This document shows positions 10,497 through 21,739 of a stretch of DNA of 64,000 nt, piece after piece; position 1 is the stretch's first letter, and each line of letters begins with the position of its first letter. The translations under genes were made by a program, and so were the position numbers. Source of the DNA: Ophiobolus disseminans (Eukaryota > Ascomycota > Dothideomycetes > Pleosporales > Phaeosphaeriaceae); NCBI GenBank assembly GCA_010093685.1, contig MU006219.1, positions 1,383,531 through 1,447,530 of the forward strand, written 5' to 3'. Below the pieces are notes generated by a model. That model was not told the origin of the DNA, ran no database searches, and saw only the letters and a program-made list of their open reading frames with translations.

Positions 10497-12918
10497 TCAA
10501 GCACTTTGTCTCAAATAAGCCGCTACAACCGCCGAATCAAACACATCTTTCTTCGCTGCTTCGTTCCCTTTATGCGGCACAGCAACCTTGTATCTACTCC
10601 CGCCCGGTCCCGACTCCACCACCAAGTTCGCATTGTTAATTGTCGAAACGCCATACGCCACCAGCCTCTTATTGTTCTCATACAACACCGCATTATCCTG
10701 GCAATCCTTGCTACAGAACGTGCGATCCGGCCCGGCGACGAAGTTCCAGTACCCACCGGAGTACAGACTGATGTCAGTGCTGTTGACTACGCGCTGGTAA
10801 AGAGACATGCGGCATGACACGGCACTAGCAGCGCACCAGGAGAAGGAGGGATCGGAGGGGAGGAGGTTGGATGTCCAGGGGGCGGGTGCGAGGAGTGTGT
10901 TGCCTGTGCCTTGGTAGTATGCTGCTTCGCCTTGTTGGAGGCCGACGAAGATGTTGGAAGCCGAGTTGATGGTTACTTGGTATAAGACGAAATGCTCTGC
11001 GATCGTAAAGTGTTAGCAGAAAACCAGAAGGAGAGAAAGATATCAGGTACGCATACCGACTCCCCATCCTAGCATCCACGTCCCCTTCTGCGCCTCGATA
11101 AGAAACCCTCCCGCCGGACTCGGATAACTCCCGAACCCTCCGCCATCCAGATCATGATCCGCTGTCCACGCCCAGCTATTCTCCCAATACGAGCTACTCG
11201 ACTTAGTCAGGTGCGCAGCGATGTGCACCGCTTTGCATAATTCGATGGTTGCACATTCATTCGTCTTAGTACCCCGTGCGCCGCCGATGCGGAAATGCGT
11301 GTTGAAGAAGCCCACGTCGCCGGGCCGTGGACCCGCCATGTTGACCTCTACGAGTATGGCTCCGGGGAGGGGCTCTGCAACGGTGAAGACGAAGTCGGTG
11401 AACTGTGCGATGCCGGTGGAGTCGGGACGACCGATTTGGATGATGGGCTTGGGCTTTGCGGCGTCTTTGAATGCGGCGCCACTGCCGCTGAGCTCGGTGA
11501 AAGACTCACCCCATAGCCGGCTGTTCGGTGGGATGATGAGAGTGTCGGTGAGGAGATAGGTGCCGTGTGGAAAGTAAGCAATCTTCCCATCTTGAGCTGC
11601 GGAGTTGAGAATGGTTTGCAGGGCTATGGTATCGTCAGTCTTGCCATCGCCGTAGACACGGTGGCTGGCGACGTCTTTCACGTTCACAACTTGCTCCGAG
11701 GAAAAGTTGGCGTATGTTGGCGCACGAGTGGTGTGGAAGGAGCCAGTGGCGCTGACCAATGCAGCAGGGCGCATCGATGCGATCTTTTGCCCGCTGGCCT
11801 TTTGAGGTGTTGCGGAAGACGCTGTACCATTGTACATGTTGCCCCTGATCCACGCGTTTCCCGGTACAATCGATCCGGCCAGAAGCGTCGTAGAGCCTGC
11901 CTTTACGGTCTACACGGCTTTATCAGTTTTTGTAACTCGAACAGGTGGGTTGCTAGATCCTTACCGCAACAACACTTCCATCGACCGCCACATTCTCCAA
12001 GACAATCGACCCCTGTGATGTTGTCTGTGCCGCATCTGCGAGCACAAGCGCCTGAGTGCTCACTGCCGTCGCATCAAACATATTCAGCATCCCCAGCGTT
12101 CCACCACTCATATCCACGCCCGTTCCCACGCCCTCAAACCTGCAACCCTGTATCGACATTTGGACCGTATTTGTCGGCCTGACACCCGTGGTAACATTCC
12201 TGAAAGCAACATTTTTTAAATGAAACTGCGTGCTCGCTCCAGTCCACCCCGTCGCTCCACCCGTAATCTCCATATCGTTGATCAGCAAGGGGGAATTCTG
12301 CCCCGTCGATGCAACACCCGTATGCGCGGAGCCAACCGGCATCACGAACGCCGAATTCGACAATTGACATGCTTGACTGACGCTCCAGTCTAGCAAAACC
12401 AGCTTCGTATGCGCCGCCACAGCAGTGCTGTCAATCACCAAGTTCTTTATCTCATGGTAGAATGCCACCAAGCCTGGATACTTTGGATCCACGCCTTTCA
12501 TCACCGTGCTCCCCTGAAAAGTTGCACTCGCCTTGAGTGACGGCCGCACAATCGGGTCGCCCATGAGCACCGTGCCGATGTAGTTTTGCAGCGGTGCGCT
12601 GACGACGTATGTGCCTGGCGGGAAGAACACGACAGCAGGTTGCCCTGTGCTGCCGCGGGTGCCGGCGTTGCGAGAGCCGCTGTTGATGGCATTTTGAATG
12701 GCGAGCGTTGAGTCGGTCTTGCCGTCGCCCACGGCGCCGTAGTCGAGCACGTTGCGGAATATGGTGTAGTTTGACGAGGGGTTCGTGGGAGCTATGCCAT
12801 TGTGGAGAATGTTGGCGTACCAGTATGTTGAGCCTGAGACGATGGATTCAAGGCTTTTGGACTGAGATGATACCACCGCCGTCAGAGCGAAAGGAGCAAG
12901 AGCGGTGTGGAGTTTCAT
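10497..12918 (-). CDS. Secreted GH55 exo-beta-1,3-glucanase, 768 aa
   Basis: Three exons: 11965-12918, 11057-11909 and 10497-10996, with introns of 55 and 60 bp; all junctions keep frame. The N terminus (MKLHTALAPFALTAVVSSQ) is a signal peptide. Two right-handed beta-helix halves follow, each opening with the same motif: VLDYGAVGDGKTDSTLAIQ near residue 50 and VYGDGKTDDTIALQ in exon 2. This duplicated layout and length of about 770 residues are typical of family GH55, which releases glucose or gentiobiose from beta-1,3-glucan. The second half has FLIEAQKGTWMLGWGVEHF, and the C terminus SWCAASAVSCRMSLYQRVVN. Role: degradation of fungal, algal or own cell-wall glucan outside the cell. Confidence 0.9.
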
Positions 12919-12965
12919 CGTGCGGTCGACGTTGAGATTTACTGTCGCGACGGCGCCAGCTTTCT

Positions 12966-12974
12966 GATATATAC
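12966..12974 (-). promoter_or_regulatory. TATA-like box of the GH55 gene
   Basis: GTATATATC read on the minus strand, about 50 bp upstream of the GH55 start codon. Position fits a core promoter with a short leader. Confidence 0.4.
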
Positions 12975-14116
12975 ACACATTGGCGCGATGGGCCTCTCGC
13001 GTGCAATAGATCTCGGCTTCAAAGTCTACAGCGCCGTTATGAGACACGTCGTCACCTTTCCAATTTAGCCGTGGACCTAGACCGCCCATTCGTCCTTCGC
13101 CGCCGCTTCATAACGTGTCAGACGAGTAGCATAATTTGGAGACGAGCGCGAACAGGGCTGGTCGATGCCAATCTTGATCTCGCATGCAATGTTCGCTAAT
13201 CTGACATGTCCCGGTGTTCGCTGCCGATCAGCTCCACGGCTAATACCCCACAGTAACACATATCATCCTTGTAGTAGAGCATTAGTTCGGGTCCTAGATC
13301 AAACACCGAGGTTCGGATTGTGGAGGGCGAGTAGCATCTCTTGTTGCTTGATCGTGATTCACAGTCGACCACCCTGGTGGATAGTTAGATGTTATTCTTC
13401 AAATGCGTTCTTGAGACGAAGCCGCGCGATGACTGAAAAGTATCATGATTCCCGTGTTCTGCCGTTCATAGATAGTAGTGACGGTGCTAGGCCTCGCGTC
13501 GAGTTGCACGAAGACGTTGGATCCGAATGACGTTGAGGCGTGTAGCGTACGATAACGACATCTCCCGAGACACACTTCAGCTTTGACACGACTTATTGCC
13601 AGGAGAAGGTTGGAGGTGAACTTACAAGGCCATAATGATCCAGAAACGTATCCAATACCTGTTTACATCGACCAAAACCCTCGTACACGCCAAAGCAAGG
13701 TCTGTCTTAGAGCAAGCCAGTTCCGATTCACATACCTATCATCAACCTTCACCCGCAACAACTGAGGTCCAGGAGTCCCTTACGATCCATGATAACGACA
13801 TTGAGAGAGGCTATCGCTTAATGTAGTCTCCACAGTGGCTCAAGAACGGGAGTTGTGTTGGCTATGGAGGCATGGGGTAGCACCTGGACACTGGACAGCA
13901 GTTTGGGATGGATGCGGAAGTTAGCTAATTTTAAATGACGTTCTTGTTACGCAATGCGAGGGCAAGGCGGTCAAGAAGCGCTTGGAAGGTTTTCGAAGGG
14001 CAAACGGTGTGGGCTAGTGCTTGGCGATGTTTTCATTGACCTATTTCCCACCGCCGCAAACGCTCCATCACAACACCACCAACAACCAAGCCACTAATAT
14101 CACGACTGAAATCATC
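12975..14116. other. Intergenic region, 1.1 kb
   Basis: Divergent promoter space between the GH55 gene and the CCCH-finger gene. The last 80 bases before 14117 are C/A-rich like a fungal leader. No other gene seen. Confidence 0.5.
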
Positions 14117-15010
14117 ATGAATGATACTAACAATTCTCTGAAGGTTGCTCAGGTGGATGCCCTGAGCGCTATGAATGCGCTCGAGACAACGCTGCAGAAA
14201 TGCAGGTGCGCCGTGGAGGACAGCGAGGCGAAGTACGAGCAGATGCTCGAGAAGTACGAGATCCTGAAGGCGACAATGGCGTCGCACGAAGCCAGCCAGG
14301 GCGCCATAGCGAGTGCTGGAGCTGAGCAGCACGTCGTCAAGGCCCTGGTTGGCGCGCAAAGCCACCTGGTTTACTCCACGAACCCATATCAGCATACATA
14401 TCTGACCTGAAAATAGTCTGAAGGCCACTTCGAGAACAGCCGATACGTTCCGAACAAGCAGGTCGCGAAGGCCGACACCTCGGACTTGCCCACCGAGGGT
14501 CGTAAAGGTCTCATCCCCATCAACGCGGCCTGCCACCGCCTCGACATCAAGATCACCCGTCCAACCGCCTCCCAGTGGAACGCGTACAACGCGCACACCT
14601 CCGTCAAGAAAATCTGCAATGCCTTCCACATCCAGCACCATTGCTCATCACCGGCCTGCAAATTCGACCACACAACCATCAATTCCGACATCAAGATCTG
14701 TCTCCTCAATATCCTCAAGGAAAGCCCATGCCGCAAGAAGGGGGAGTGCAGGAGGCTCGACTGCTACAACGGACACGTGTGCCAGAAGAGCGCATGTGAC
14801 GTCAGCAAAGCACCGGTGTGCAATCTCGCGCACACTGGGCATAAAGTGGATACCAGAGTGGCGCGATGGATCAGCCCTGGTTACAAGGGAGCAAATAAGG
14901 AGAGTAGCGGCAAGGCTGCGGTGAAGAACAAGGTCGAGAAAGAGGGTAGCATCACGACGAGCGCCTCGAAGGAGTGGCCGCCTATGGTTGCGGATCTGGT
15001 TGACATCTAA
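14117..15010 (+). CDS. CCCH-type tandem zinc-finger protein, 281 aa
   Basis: Exons 14117-14368 and 14417-15010, with a 48-bp phase-0 intron (GTTTAC...AAATAG, branch CTGAC). A donor 18 bp upstream at 14351 is also possible. An ATG at 14021 would add 32 residues, but they look like leader sequence. Residues about 10-60 are a predicted coiled coil (ALETTLQKCRCAVEDSEAKYEQMLEKYEIL). The C-terminal half is Cys/His-rich: CNAFHIQHHCSSPACKFDH, then CRKKGECRRLDCYNGHVC and CDVSKAPVCNLAHTGHKVD, matching the fungal C-x8-C-x5-C-x3-H-like family. Members are presumed nucleic-acid binding; the target is unknown. Confidence 0.7.
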
Positions 15011-15214
15011 GGGAAGCAGAGGTGCAGAGAGGAATAGGAACAGGGATTGGCGTGGTACCATGCCGTCAGCCATGAAGGTCCCAGAGACACTATGTTAGAG
15101 ATACAAAAGCCCATCCTGATCGCTGTCATTGCAGACACGAAGACCAGAAATAAAAGAAATCATTCAACCAAACCCTTCCAGTCCAATTCAGTTACCCATC
15201 ACACTCCTAAACTC

Positions 15215-16303
15215 CTACACAACCCTCCCCGCACCATCTCCTCCCATCTCCCTCGCCTCAACACCCGCCCACTCCGCACCCAGGCTCACTAATCCCCTCC
15301 TATCCATGTCAAACCAAGCCGACCGACACAACGGACACCGGTTCGAATTCTTCAAGCCGCTGCCGATAGACCGCCGCAAGCACTCGTAGCCGAAGACATG
15401 GCCGACGCAGCCGGGAATATTGACGACCAGGATAGGCGTGTGATCGATATTAAATGGGTCTTGGCAGATTGCGCAGTGAGCGTCGAGGCGCGGATATGAT
15501 GGATGATTGGGGAAGAGCGGGGTCAGGTGATTGGATGTGAATGACAAGAGTGTGAGTTTGGTTTGGTTCTGTCCGGGTACAGCGTCTCGCTCGTTAGCTG
15601 CGCTTGAAATGATGTGGTTGAGAACTGGATCTGAGTCAAGTGATTGAAGCGCGGCACTCATCCGGTCCCTAATCTGGTTGAGATAGTTCTGGCTCGCTGC
15701 ATTAAGTGTGCTAGGATTCGAGGCAGGTCGGGGGGCGCCGCTAAGACGGTCTAGTTCAGGAGAAAGAGCTTCTCGTAGGTGTTGCACTGGGTCTGGTGGA
15801 GGAGGCCGGCTTCTCTCTCGTGTGCCTATCGAGCTCCAAGGGTGGGGGAAGATAGCGGGTTGTGCCGCGAGGGTAGCGAAGGAAGTGAGATCGTTCTGGG
15901 CGCTGCTCGAAAACGCGGCTGGGGGAACAACGGGATCCGGTTGCTGTGGCATGTATACAGACCTATCGAAATGGCGGGAGACATCTTCTTCTGAAAGAGT
16001 TCGTGCATGAGGTCTCCATCTCTCTCTTTCTTCAAGGCTGATGTTCCCTAACTGCGTCTCTAGCTGCGATTGAGACAGGCCATTCGTATGAGCACGTCCA
16101 GCTGCCATTCGTGGAGTCCGGTATGCCAGACGCGCTGCTGATGCAGTATCAGTGTCTTGAGCTGCAATGTGATTCGGGCGATTTGAGTCTGCGAAACTCG
16201 TCGGACCGGCGAACCAAGAGAAGTCGGGAGATGAAGGAGAATGCTGTGACTGTGAGCTCGCATCGCGCCTCGGAGTGCGAGAAGAATGCTCATTGTCCAC
16301 CAT
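15215..16303 (-). CDS. RING-like zinc-finger protein, 362 aa
   Basis: Single exon from the ATG at 16303. The first about 270 residues are Ser/Pro/Gln-rich and probably disordered. A RING-type module lies near residues 275-325: CAIC, then GCVGHVFGYECLRRSI and RCPLC. The spacing is that of a RING, but the position that normally holds ligand 5 (HVFC) is Gly (HVFG), a variant I recall in other Dothideomycete RING-like proteins. It may be an E3 ubiquitin ligase or a non-canonical RING. The end (GDGAGRVV) is unremarkable. Gene convergent with the CCCH gene, with 204 bp between stop codons. Confidence 0.7.
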   Translation of the reverse strand: MVDNEHSSRTPRRDASSQSQHSPSSPDFSWFAGPTSFADSNRPNHIAAQDTDTASAARLAYRTPRMAAGRAHTNGLSQSQLETQLGNISLEERERWRPHARTLSEEDVSRHFDRSVYMPQQPDPVVPPAAFSSSAQNDLTSFATLAAQPAIFPHPWSSIGTRERSRPPPPDPVQHLREALSPELDRLSGAPRPASNPSTLNAASQNYLNQIRDRMSAALQSLDSDPVLNHIISSAANERDAVPGQNQTKLTLLSFTSNHLTPLFPNHPSYPRLDAHCAICQDPFNIDHTPILVVNIPGCVGHVFGYECLRRSIGSGLKNSNRCPLCRSAWFDMDRRGLVSLGAEWAGVEAREMGGDGAGRVV

Positions 16304-16922
16304 TGGTACCAGTGAGGCAGAAGAGGGTGGAAGTCAAGTAGAGGATTAGTTGCGAGTGGTTGAGGCTTGCGTGGGTGTTTCTTGTCGTCTTTATTGACCA
16401 AAATAGTGTTGCGCTCAGGGTGAGTGGATGGCCTGGTAAGAGTTGGGTGGGGTCGACGATTTGAAGTAAAGTAGAGCCCGGAGAGGTGCAAAGGGTGATA
16501 GGGCATACTAGTGAGAAGAGTTTGATCTTGGTGTGAATGGTTGACTTTCACAAACTTCGGCGGTCCCGCTCAGACGAGGCAGGTAGTTAAAGGCAGCCAT
16601 CCGGAACGCTTATGACGAGCGAAGCGACTCGGTGATGACTTTTCTCTCCCAAGACTGATACCCAAGCTGGACACTTCGCCAGAGATCTGTTTGCTGTTCC
16701 TTGTCTCAAACTCTTTCGGCACTTTTCGAAGCACTCCTCCTCGTGGTGTTAAGTATTTCCTGACCTCGTCATTCAACGTCACCGCAGCATCCCTCCGTTT
16801 TCCGATTAGGGAGAACTAGACCTCTGCTACCTTCTCCCAGTGACCTCTCTCGTGTCCCAGGTGCCTGAAATTGGCCGGAGCCAGCCGTCCAAAGCTGACA
16901 ACATCGTGGTATCCTATCAAAA
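16304..16922. other. Intergenic region, 0.6 kb
   Basis: Upstream of the RING-like gene and downstream of the GNAT gene (both minus strand). Nothing recognised. Confidence 0.5.
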
Positions 16923-17432
16923 TCATCCCTGCGCTGCCTTCATCATCATCTGCATATGCGTAGTCCGCCAAACCGGATCTTCCTCCACCTGCACGACCAC
17001 AAACCCCCTCTTCTCCCAGAACCCAATCGCGCCCAGCAGGAACGGATGCGTATGCAAATAAAAGCACTCAACACCCTCTTTCACAGCTCTTTCCCTTAAC
17101 GCATCGAACATTATCGCCGCAAGCCCACACCGCCGATAGGGACGCAGCACATAAAGCCGCACAACCTCAACCGTCTTGACGTCGCGGTAGTCGAATTGCG
17201 AGAAACGGTGGTTGTAAGGTACGTAGCCAATCACAGCGATCAGTCGCTCGCCATCGCGCGCTTCGAGGAAGTAGCTACCCGGTCCGAAAAGTTTTGCATC
17301 GTCAGGGTCCAGGGAGCGGCCGGGAAACATGTCCTTGCGAGCATGGTTGATGAAGGGAATGACTTCGTTGATGGTGTCGAGTGTGACGGGTTGGATGGTC
17401 CAGGACGGTGGGATGGTAGTGCGATGCGGCAT
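16923..17432 (-). CDS. GNAT-family N-acetyltransferase, 169 aa
   Basis: Single exon starting at ATG 17432 (MPHRTTIPPSWTIQPV). The core GNAT fold is visible: beta-4 plus motif A at about residues 88-110, VEVVRLYVLRPYRRCGLAAI, with R-R-C-G-L-A in the place of the R/Q-x-x-G-x-G/A pyrophosphate loop that binds acetyl-CoA. Motif B follows with FYLHTHPFLLGAIGFWEKRGFVVV, typical of the family (YxxxGF). Length is usual for a stand-alone GNAT. The acyl acceptor cannot be told from sequence. Soluble, probably cytosolic. Confidence 0.85.
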   Translation of the reverse strand: MPHRTTIPPSWTIQPVTLDTINEVIPFINHARKDMFPGRSLDPDDAKLFGPGSYFLEARDGERLIAVIGYVPYNHRFSQFDYRDVKTVEVVRLYVLRPYRRCGLAAIMFDALRERAVKEGVECFYLHTHPFLLGAIGFWEKRGFVVVQVEEDPVWRTTHMQMMMKAAQG

Positions 17433-18096
17433 GTTGGGATGGTGCGTGAAGGTACAGGGTGGTACGAACAACAAAAGGCGCTAAAATATGCGGGACTAGG
17501 CTTGATTCGTTGCATCATCGATGTCAGTTGGGGGACACGCGGATTGTAAGCGTGTTAAATTGGCAGCTTGTTTGTAGTGTGTTATAGCAATTGAATAGGC
17601 ATACATGTTTGTGGGTTGTTGTGCAGGTGGGCGTGTTCAATGTCCATTTACGTGTCAAACATGCTGCGTGAAAGAACACCATTTACTCCTCAGCTCCGAG
17701 CACATCCCAAAGCACTTACCCTGATAGGCAAGTATTCTGCAACCATAGAAAACTGGTGGAACTCGGGGTTGAGGTGAGTACGCAGGTCCGCTGTCGATAG
17801 GGTCTGACGAGGTGGCATCCGCGTCATCGGCTGAGGTGTTCCAGACGCTGAATCAACACACCAACGCTCCATCACGATGATCGCATCAAGTAGTTGAACA
17901 AATTTGTAGAAGTCCGAAGAGACATGAAACTATTTTGGGACAACCTACATACTTATACAGAAACAGATGTGCAATGCTCGCTATGACCAATAAAAACATC
18001 CAAACTCAGTTTCCACAACGCCATGCACATGTTTAGACACAGACCCAATTTCAGGAAATGAGGACTTTTCCGCCCGAGATACCTTCTAACATCAGA
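17433..18096. other. Intergenic region, 0.66 kb
   Basis: Upstream of the GNAT gene and downstream of the amino-acid transporter gene. A short minus-strand frame at 17690-17875 has no recognisable product. Confidence 0.5.
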
Positions 18097-19857
18097 CTAT
18101 GTCTCCGCCCACCTCGCAAGCGTGATGCTCGTGGTGTATACCATAGCCACAACCCCAACAACCATCATCACAACATCACCGGCCTTCGCCCATGGCCGCT
18201 CAGCCACACCTTTATAGTGCAAATACGCCGGGTAGATGTACACTAATGGCACGCAAGCGAAGCTCCCGATGAGCGCAACGAATTTGTCGAGATCGCTTGC
18301 ACCGAAGGCAGCGATTACGCCGCACAAAAGGACGAGCACAGTCCGGAAGGCGTTCTTCTTCCACTTGGTCATGTTGCTCTGTTTACCAGACGCACGTTTG
18401 AAGATCTTGAGCTCGATGGTACGCATTGCAGGGAAGAGCTGGACCGGAGTGCCGACAAGAACGGCCATGGCATACAAGAACTGTACCGCGTTGACGAGCT
18501 TGCTAGTTTGTGGGAAATTGGTGATGACCTCGACAGATACGTTTTCGCCAAACGTGCCGTAGCATAGGACGCCGACAGAGGTGAAGATGACCGTGATCAT
18601 GAGCATAACGATGTAGAGCAGTTTGCTGAAGTGCTCGGGCTGCGCCATGCTTGACTGAATTGGGAGAATGAGACCGATTCCCTCAAAGGTGAAGATGGCG
18701 GAGCCGATGGTCATGGTGAAGTCCCGGGGGTTGAAGAGCTCGACGCTAGGATGGAAACCGCCCATCTTACTGATCCATGAGATATCGTACCAGTAGATGT
18801 AAGTCAGTCCAATAAGAATGAAGACATCGGCGAGGAGAGCCGCAGGGCCGAGCTTGGAAATATTGCGAATGAATGAGAGTGGAATTAGGAGGATGAGCTG
18901 GATGCCGATAAGAGCTGTTGTTGAGAGTGGCTCGCCCTTGGATTTGCTGACTGCGTCGAGGAATGAAGCGAGGTTGTCTGCCGTGAAGATAAGACCTGCG
19001 CAGACGAATCCAATTTGCGAGAGCGTGATGGAGACCAGGATTAATGTACGTAGCTTTGGTCCGCTGATCGATCTTCCGAGGTCTCCGTAACCGGCACCAC
19101 CATATGTCTTCCTGCACGAGAGGAGCAGCTCGAAACAAAGCGCCGTGATTGCGCTCACCAAGACCATGGTGATGGCCGAGAACAGCATACCACCATTCTT
19201 GAACGCTTTCGGCAGGAACATTATGCCCGTACCAATGAAGGCCTTGAGAAGCGTGAAGAAAGTCTTGAGTTGCGAAGCATCACCGCGTTCCCTATTCCTC
19301 TTGGAGCTCTGCCGTCTGCCGAGCAATGGGCGGCGCTCGCCTTCAACTTCATTATCTTCGACAACATCTTCCTCGTCCGTCTCTTCTAGATCTTCACCTG
19401 CAAAGTTTCCGTACAGTTCTAGGAATGAGATGAAATTTCTAGTCACGGGCTCTGAGATGTAGCTGACACGCTTGCTTTGCCGTTGCAGGAATTGACGCCT
19501 CATGCCTCCAGGTGCGAGCTGATCCTGGATTGGGAGCTCATCATGGTCGAAGTCTGATTCTGAGGGTGGTGCAGTGTATCTGGTGTGCGAGAAGGTTGCT
19601 GCTCGTTGGTGTAGTTTTGCTCGCTTCCCTTGACCTGCAATCTTATACAGATCACGGTGGATGTCTCCACCCTGCAACTGCAAAGACGATTCGAGTCCCG
19701 CGCGAGCAGAGTTGGAGGAGCTACCAGGTACATCATCTGTGTATGGAGTCTGAGGATCGAATTCTGCCGAGAATGCGTAGCCGGGATCCAGATGTTGTTC
19801 GAGGACCCTTGCTTCTTTGGGATCAGCCCCAGCGGTTGTTTGCGGTGTGTCAGTCAT
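18097..19857 (-). CDS. Vacuolar-type amino-acid transporter (AAAP family, Avt3/Avt4-like), 586 aa
   Basis: Single exon. A hydrophilic N-terminal domain of about 190 residues, rich in acidic residues (LEETDEEDVVEDNEVEGE), precedes about 11 membrane segments. The first segment carries KTFFTLLKAFIGTGIMFLPKAFKNGG, the signature start of the Aa_trans/AAAP family, and later VFTFEGIGLILPIQSSM and VGTPVQLFPAMR-like stretches are family-typical. The long N-terminal tail and this arrangement resemble yeast Avt3/Avt4, which export neutral and basic amino acids from the vacuole. Substrate is inferred only by family. Divergent from the 8-TM orphan gene. Confidence 0.88.
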   Translation of the reverse strand: MTDTPQTTAGADPKEARVLEQHLDPGYAFSAEFDPQTPYTDDVPGSSSNSARAGLESSLQLQGGDIHRDLYKIAGQGKRAKLHQRAATFSHTRYTAPPSESDFDHDELPIQDQLAPGGMRRQFLQRQSKRVSYISEPVTRNFISFLELYGNFAGEDLEETDEEDVVEDNEVEGERRPLLGRRQSSKRNRERGDASQLKTFFTLLKAFIGTGIMFLPKAFKNGGMLFSAITMVLVSAITALCFELLLSCRKTYGGAGYGDLGRSISGPKLRTLILVSITLSQIGFVCAGLIFTADNLASFLDAVSKSKGEPLSTTALIGIQLILLIPLSFIRNISKLGPAALLADVFILIGLTYIYWYDISWISKMGGFHPSVELFNPRDFTMTIGSAIFTFEGIGLILPIQSSMAQPEHFSKLLYIVMLMITVIFTSVGVLCYGTFGENVSVEVITNFPQTSKLVNAVQFLYAMAVLVGTPVQLFPAMRTIELKIFKRASGKQSNMTKWKKNAFRTVLVLLCGVIAAFGASDLDKFVALIGSFACVPLVYIYPAYLHYKGVAERPWAKAGDVVMMVVGVVAMVYTTSITLARWAET

Positions 19858-20518
19858 GCCGGCTACCCGAACGTGGCGTTATATGGGGACTGTGGAGAGC
19901 AGTAATAGCGACAGTTGCTTTTGATGAACGAATGCTGTATTACGGGTCGTCGGGTTGCCGGATTATCGGTGTTGGCGGTGAGATGGAGATGCGTCGGTGA
20001 CGGCCAATGAACGTGATGCAGGAAAAATTCAATTGGTCCGTGTGCATGACATCACAGCGCTGGTTACAGCAGGGCAGTTGTTACAATCTGACAGCGAAGG
20101 CAGACGCAAAAGAAGAAGTAAGGAGAGGAAAGTGGCGACCTTAGCAGGTTCTTGAAGAAACTCAAGTAGGACTGGACGTTGGAAGACCAGAACCTCCTGG
20201 AACGTCTAAAGATGGTCACGACAAGCCGCCTTTTCTTGGCACAACGGCACGTGGCTCTCCATACCACGTGATCGGCTGAAAAACCGGGAAGCCAAATGCA
20301 CTGATTGGCGTCTTGCCGACCGTTACCGCTGCCGAAGCCTGGTAACGAATGCCTGATATCAGATGGCATTTTAATCAACACACATTGCCGATGCACGACT
20401 TGAGCCTTTAGCCCGCAGATAACACGTTTTCCTCTCTGCCACAAGAGGTCATAAAGCGCAACATTACCACGTATGTAATGGCCCACCACACCAATTCTCC
20501 AAAGTTATCGTCCTTACC
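19858..20518. promoter_or_regulatory. Divergent intergenic region between transporter and 8-TM gene
   Basis: 661 bp between two outward-facing start codons. No defined element recognised. Confidence 0.4.
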
Positions 20519-21739
20519 ATGGCGCCTCCTAGTTTCGGTCCGCCTGGCTATGCCATCCCGCAGCGCTTCATGAACCGCGAACCGCCGCCCGAGGGCGCAG
20601 ACACCAACACGCGGCCGTACTTGATCTTCTTCTCGTACATGTTGACGTGCTTCTTGGTATCTGTCTTCATCATTGCTAAGATTTTCAAGAAATACGCGGT
20701 GCTCAAGAAGTCTACCACAGCATCTCCTCCGCCCAGCAAACATGTCTGGTTGTTCAGTATACTGGCTGCTGGCAGCCTGCTCACGACGTGGACTTTCATG
20801 GTCAAGTACTTCAATGTGAGCTATCAGGCATGGCTCATGTGGAGGAGCTATTATGAGCTGGATCCGCATCACAGACATTGGGGACTGTGGCTGAAGGAGA
20901 CGAGTTTGTTCCACGAGGCATGGGAGACGGTGGTTGTGGGGAATGCAAGGTATTGGTGGAGCCATCAGATCTTTTTCTTTGCGCTGGCACTCGGGCTATA
21001 TTTGGAGCAAAGAGGTAAGACAGGCCAAACACCAATATCGAAGGAGTGGCTAACTTTTGCAGGTGTGAGACGAGGCATCAAGCATACGTGGGCATTCATG
21101 CTTCTCGGACAAATTGTGGCCATTAGCTTTGCTACGAACTTGTTCCTCCTCACGTTGATCCTGAGCCCGCCGTCGCCACCACCACCCTCAACATCCGCAG
21201 TCCAGCGCCCCAAGTGGTTGGGTCCCTGGTTGTTAAATCTTGGAGCCGTCTTCACCACTGTGATCCCAGCATACCTGCTCGCCGATGAGCACTACTGGCA
21301 CCACTCCTCCGACTTCATGCCCGTCCTCCTTACTCCGCATATTGGACTGCTCGTCTTGCCCTTTGTGCGCGCGTTTGTCCCAGCCAAGTATTTCCTAGAC
21401 AACGATGTGGCTTTCAACGACCAAGTCTACAGCTACATGTGGGTCCTGACTTTCGTCAATGCCGGAATCATGCTGCTAAGGACCACCTGGCTGGCAGTAT
21501 CGTATGGTGGGTTCCAAGGAATCCAAAGTGCACTGCTCGAACATCCAGCTGTGAGCAGCGTAGCCTTCGACGTCGTCTTTTGCTGGATCACTTGGTTTTG
21601 CTGGAATCGGACGCAGGGTAGCGCCATTGGTTCAGTCGCGAGAGAGTCGATTGACAGGGTCAAAGAGACGTTCGAAGATGATGGTGCAGGTATCGCGATC
21701 AAAAGTAACGGCTTTGACGGAAGTGTGCGCCGGCGTTGA
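20519..21739 (+). CDS. Conserved fungal multi-pass membrane protein, 390 aa, about 8 TM
   Basis: The frame is open throughout, but 21015-21062 (GTAAGA, branch CTAAC, acceptor TTGCAG) is a 48-bp intron whose length is a multiple of three, so exons are 20519-21014 and 21063-21739. About eight hydrophobic segments follow, e.g. LIFFSYMLTCFLVSVFIIA, FFFALALGLYLEQR and FDVVFCWITWFCW. The short loops between segments are rich in aromatic residues (AWLMWRSYYELDPHHRHWGLW), and LLADEHYWHHSSDFMPVL contains three His. I recognise no named family; it could be an ER or vacuolar membrane protein. The C terminus is cytosolic-looking and basic. Confidence 0.7.
   Translation: MAPPSFGPPGYAIPQRFMNREPPPEGADTNTRPYLIFFSYMLTCFLVSVFIIAKIFKKYAVLKKSTTASPPPSKHVWLFSILAAGSLLTTWTFMVKYFNVSYQAWLMWRSYYELDPHHRHWGLWLKETSLFHEAWETVVVGNARYWWSHQIFFFALALGLYLEQRGKTGQTPISKEWLTFAGVRRGIKHTWAFMLLGQIVAISFATNLFLLTLILSPPSPPPPSTSAVQRPKWLGPWLLNLGAVFTTVIPAYLLADEHYWHHSSDFMPVLLTPHIGLLVLPFVRAFVPAKYFLDNDVAFNDQVYSYMWVLTFVNAGIMLLRTTWLAVSYGGFQGIQSALLEHPAVSSVAFDVVFCWITWFCWNRTQGSAIGSVARESIDRVKETFEDDGAGIAIKSNGFDGSVRRR

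Noticed and set aside
10497..13089. Reading the three open frames here as separate glucanase or pectate-lyase-like genes
   Set aside because: Two clean introns join them in frame into one 768-aa GH55 enzyme with the expected duplicated beta-helix.
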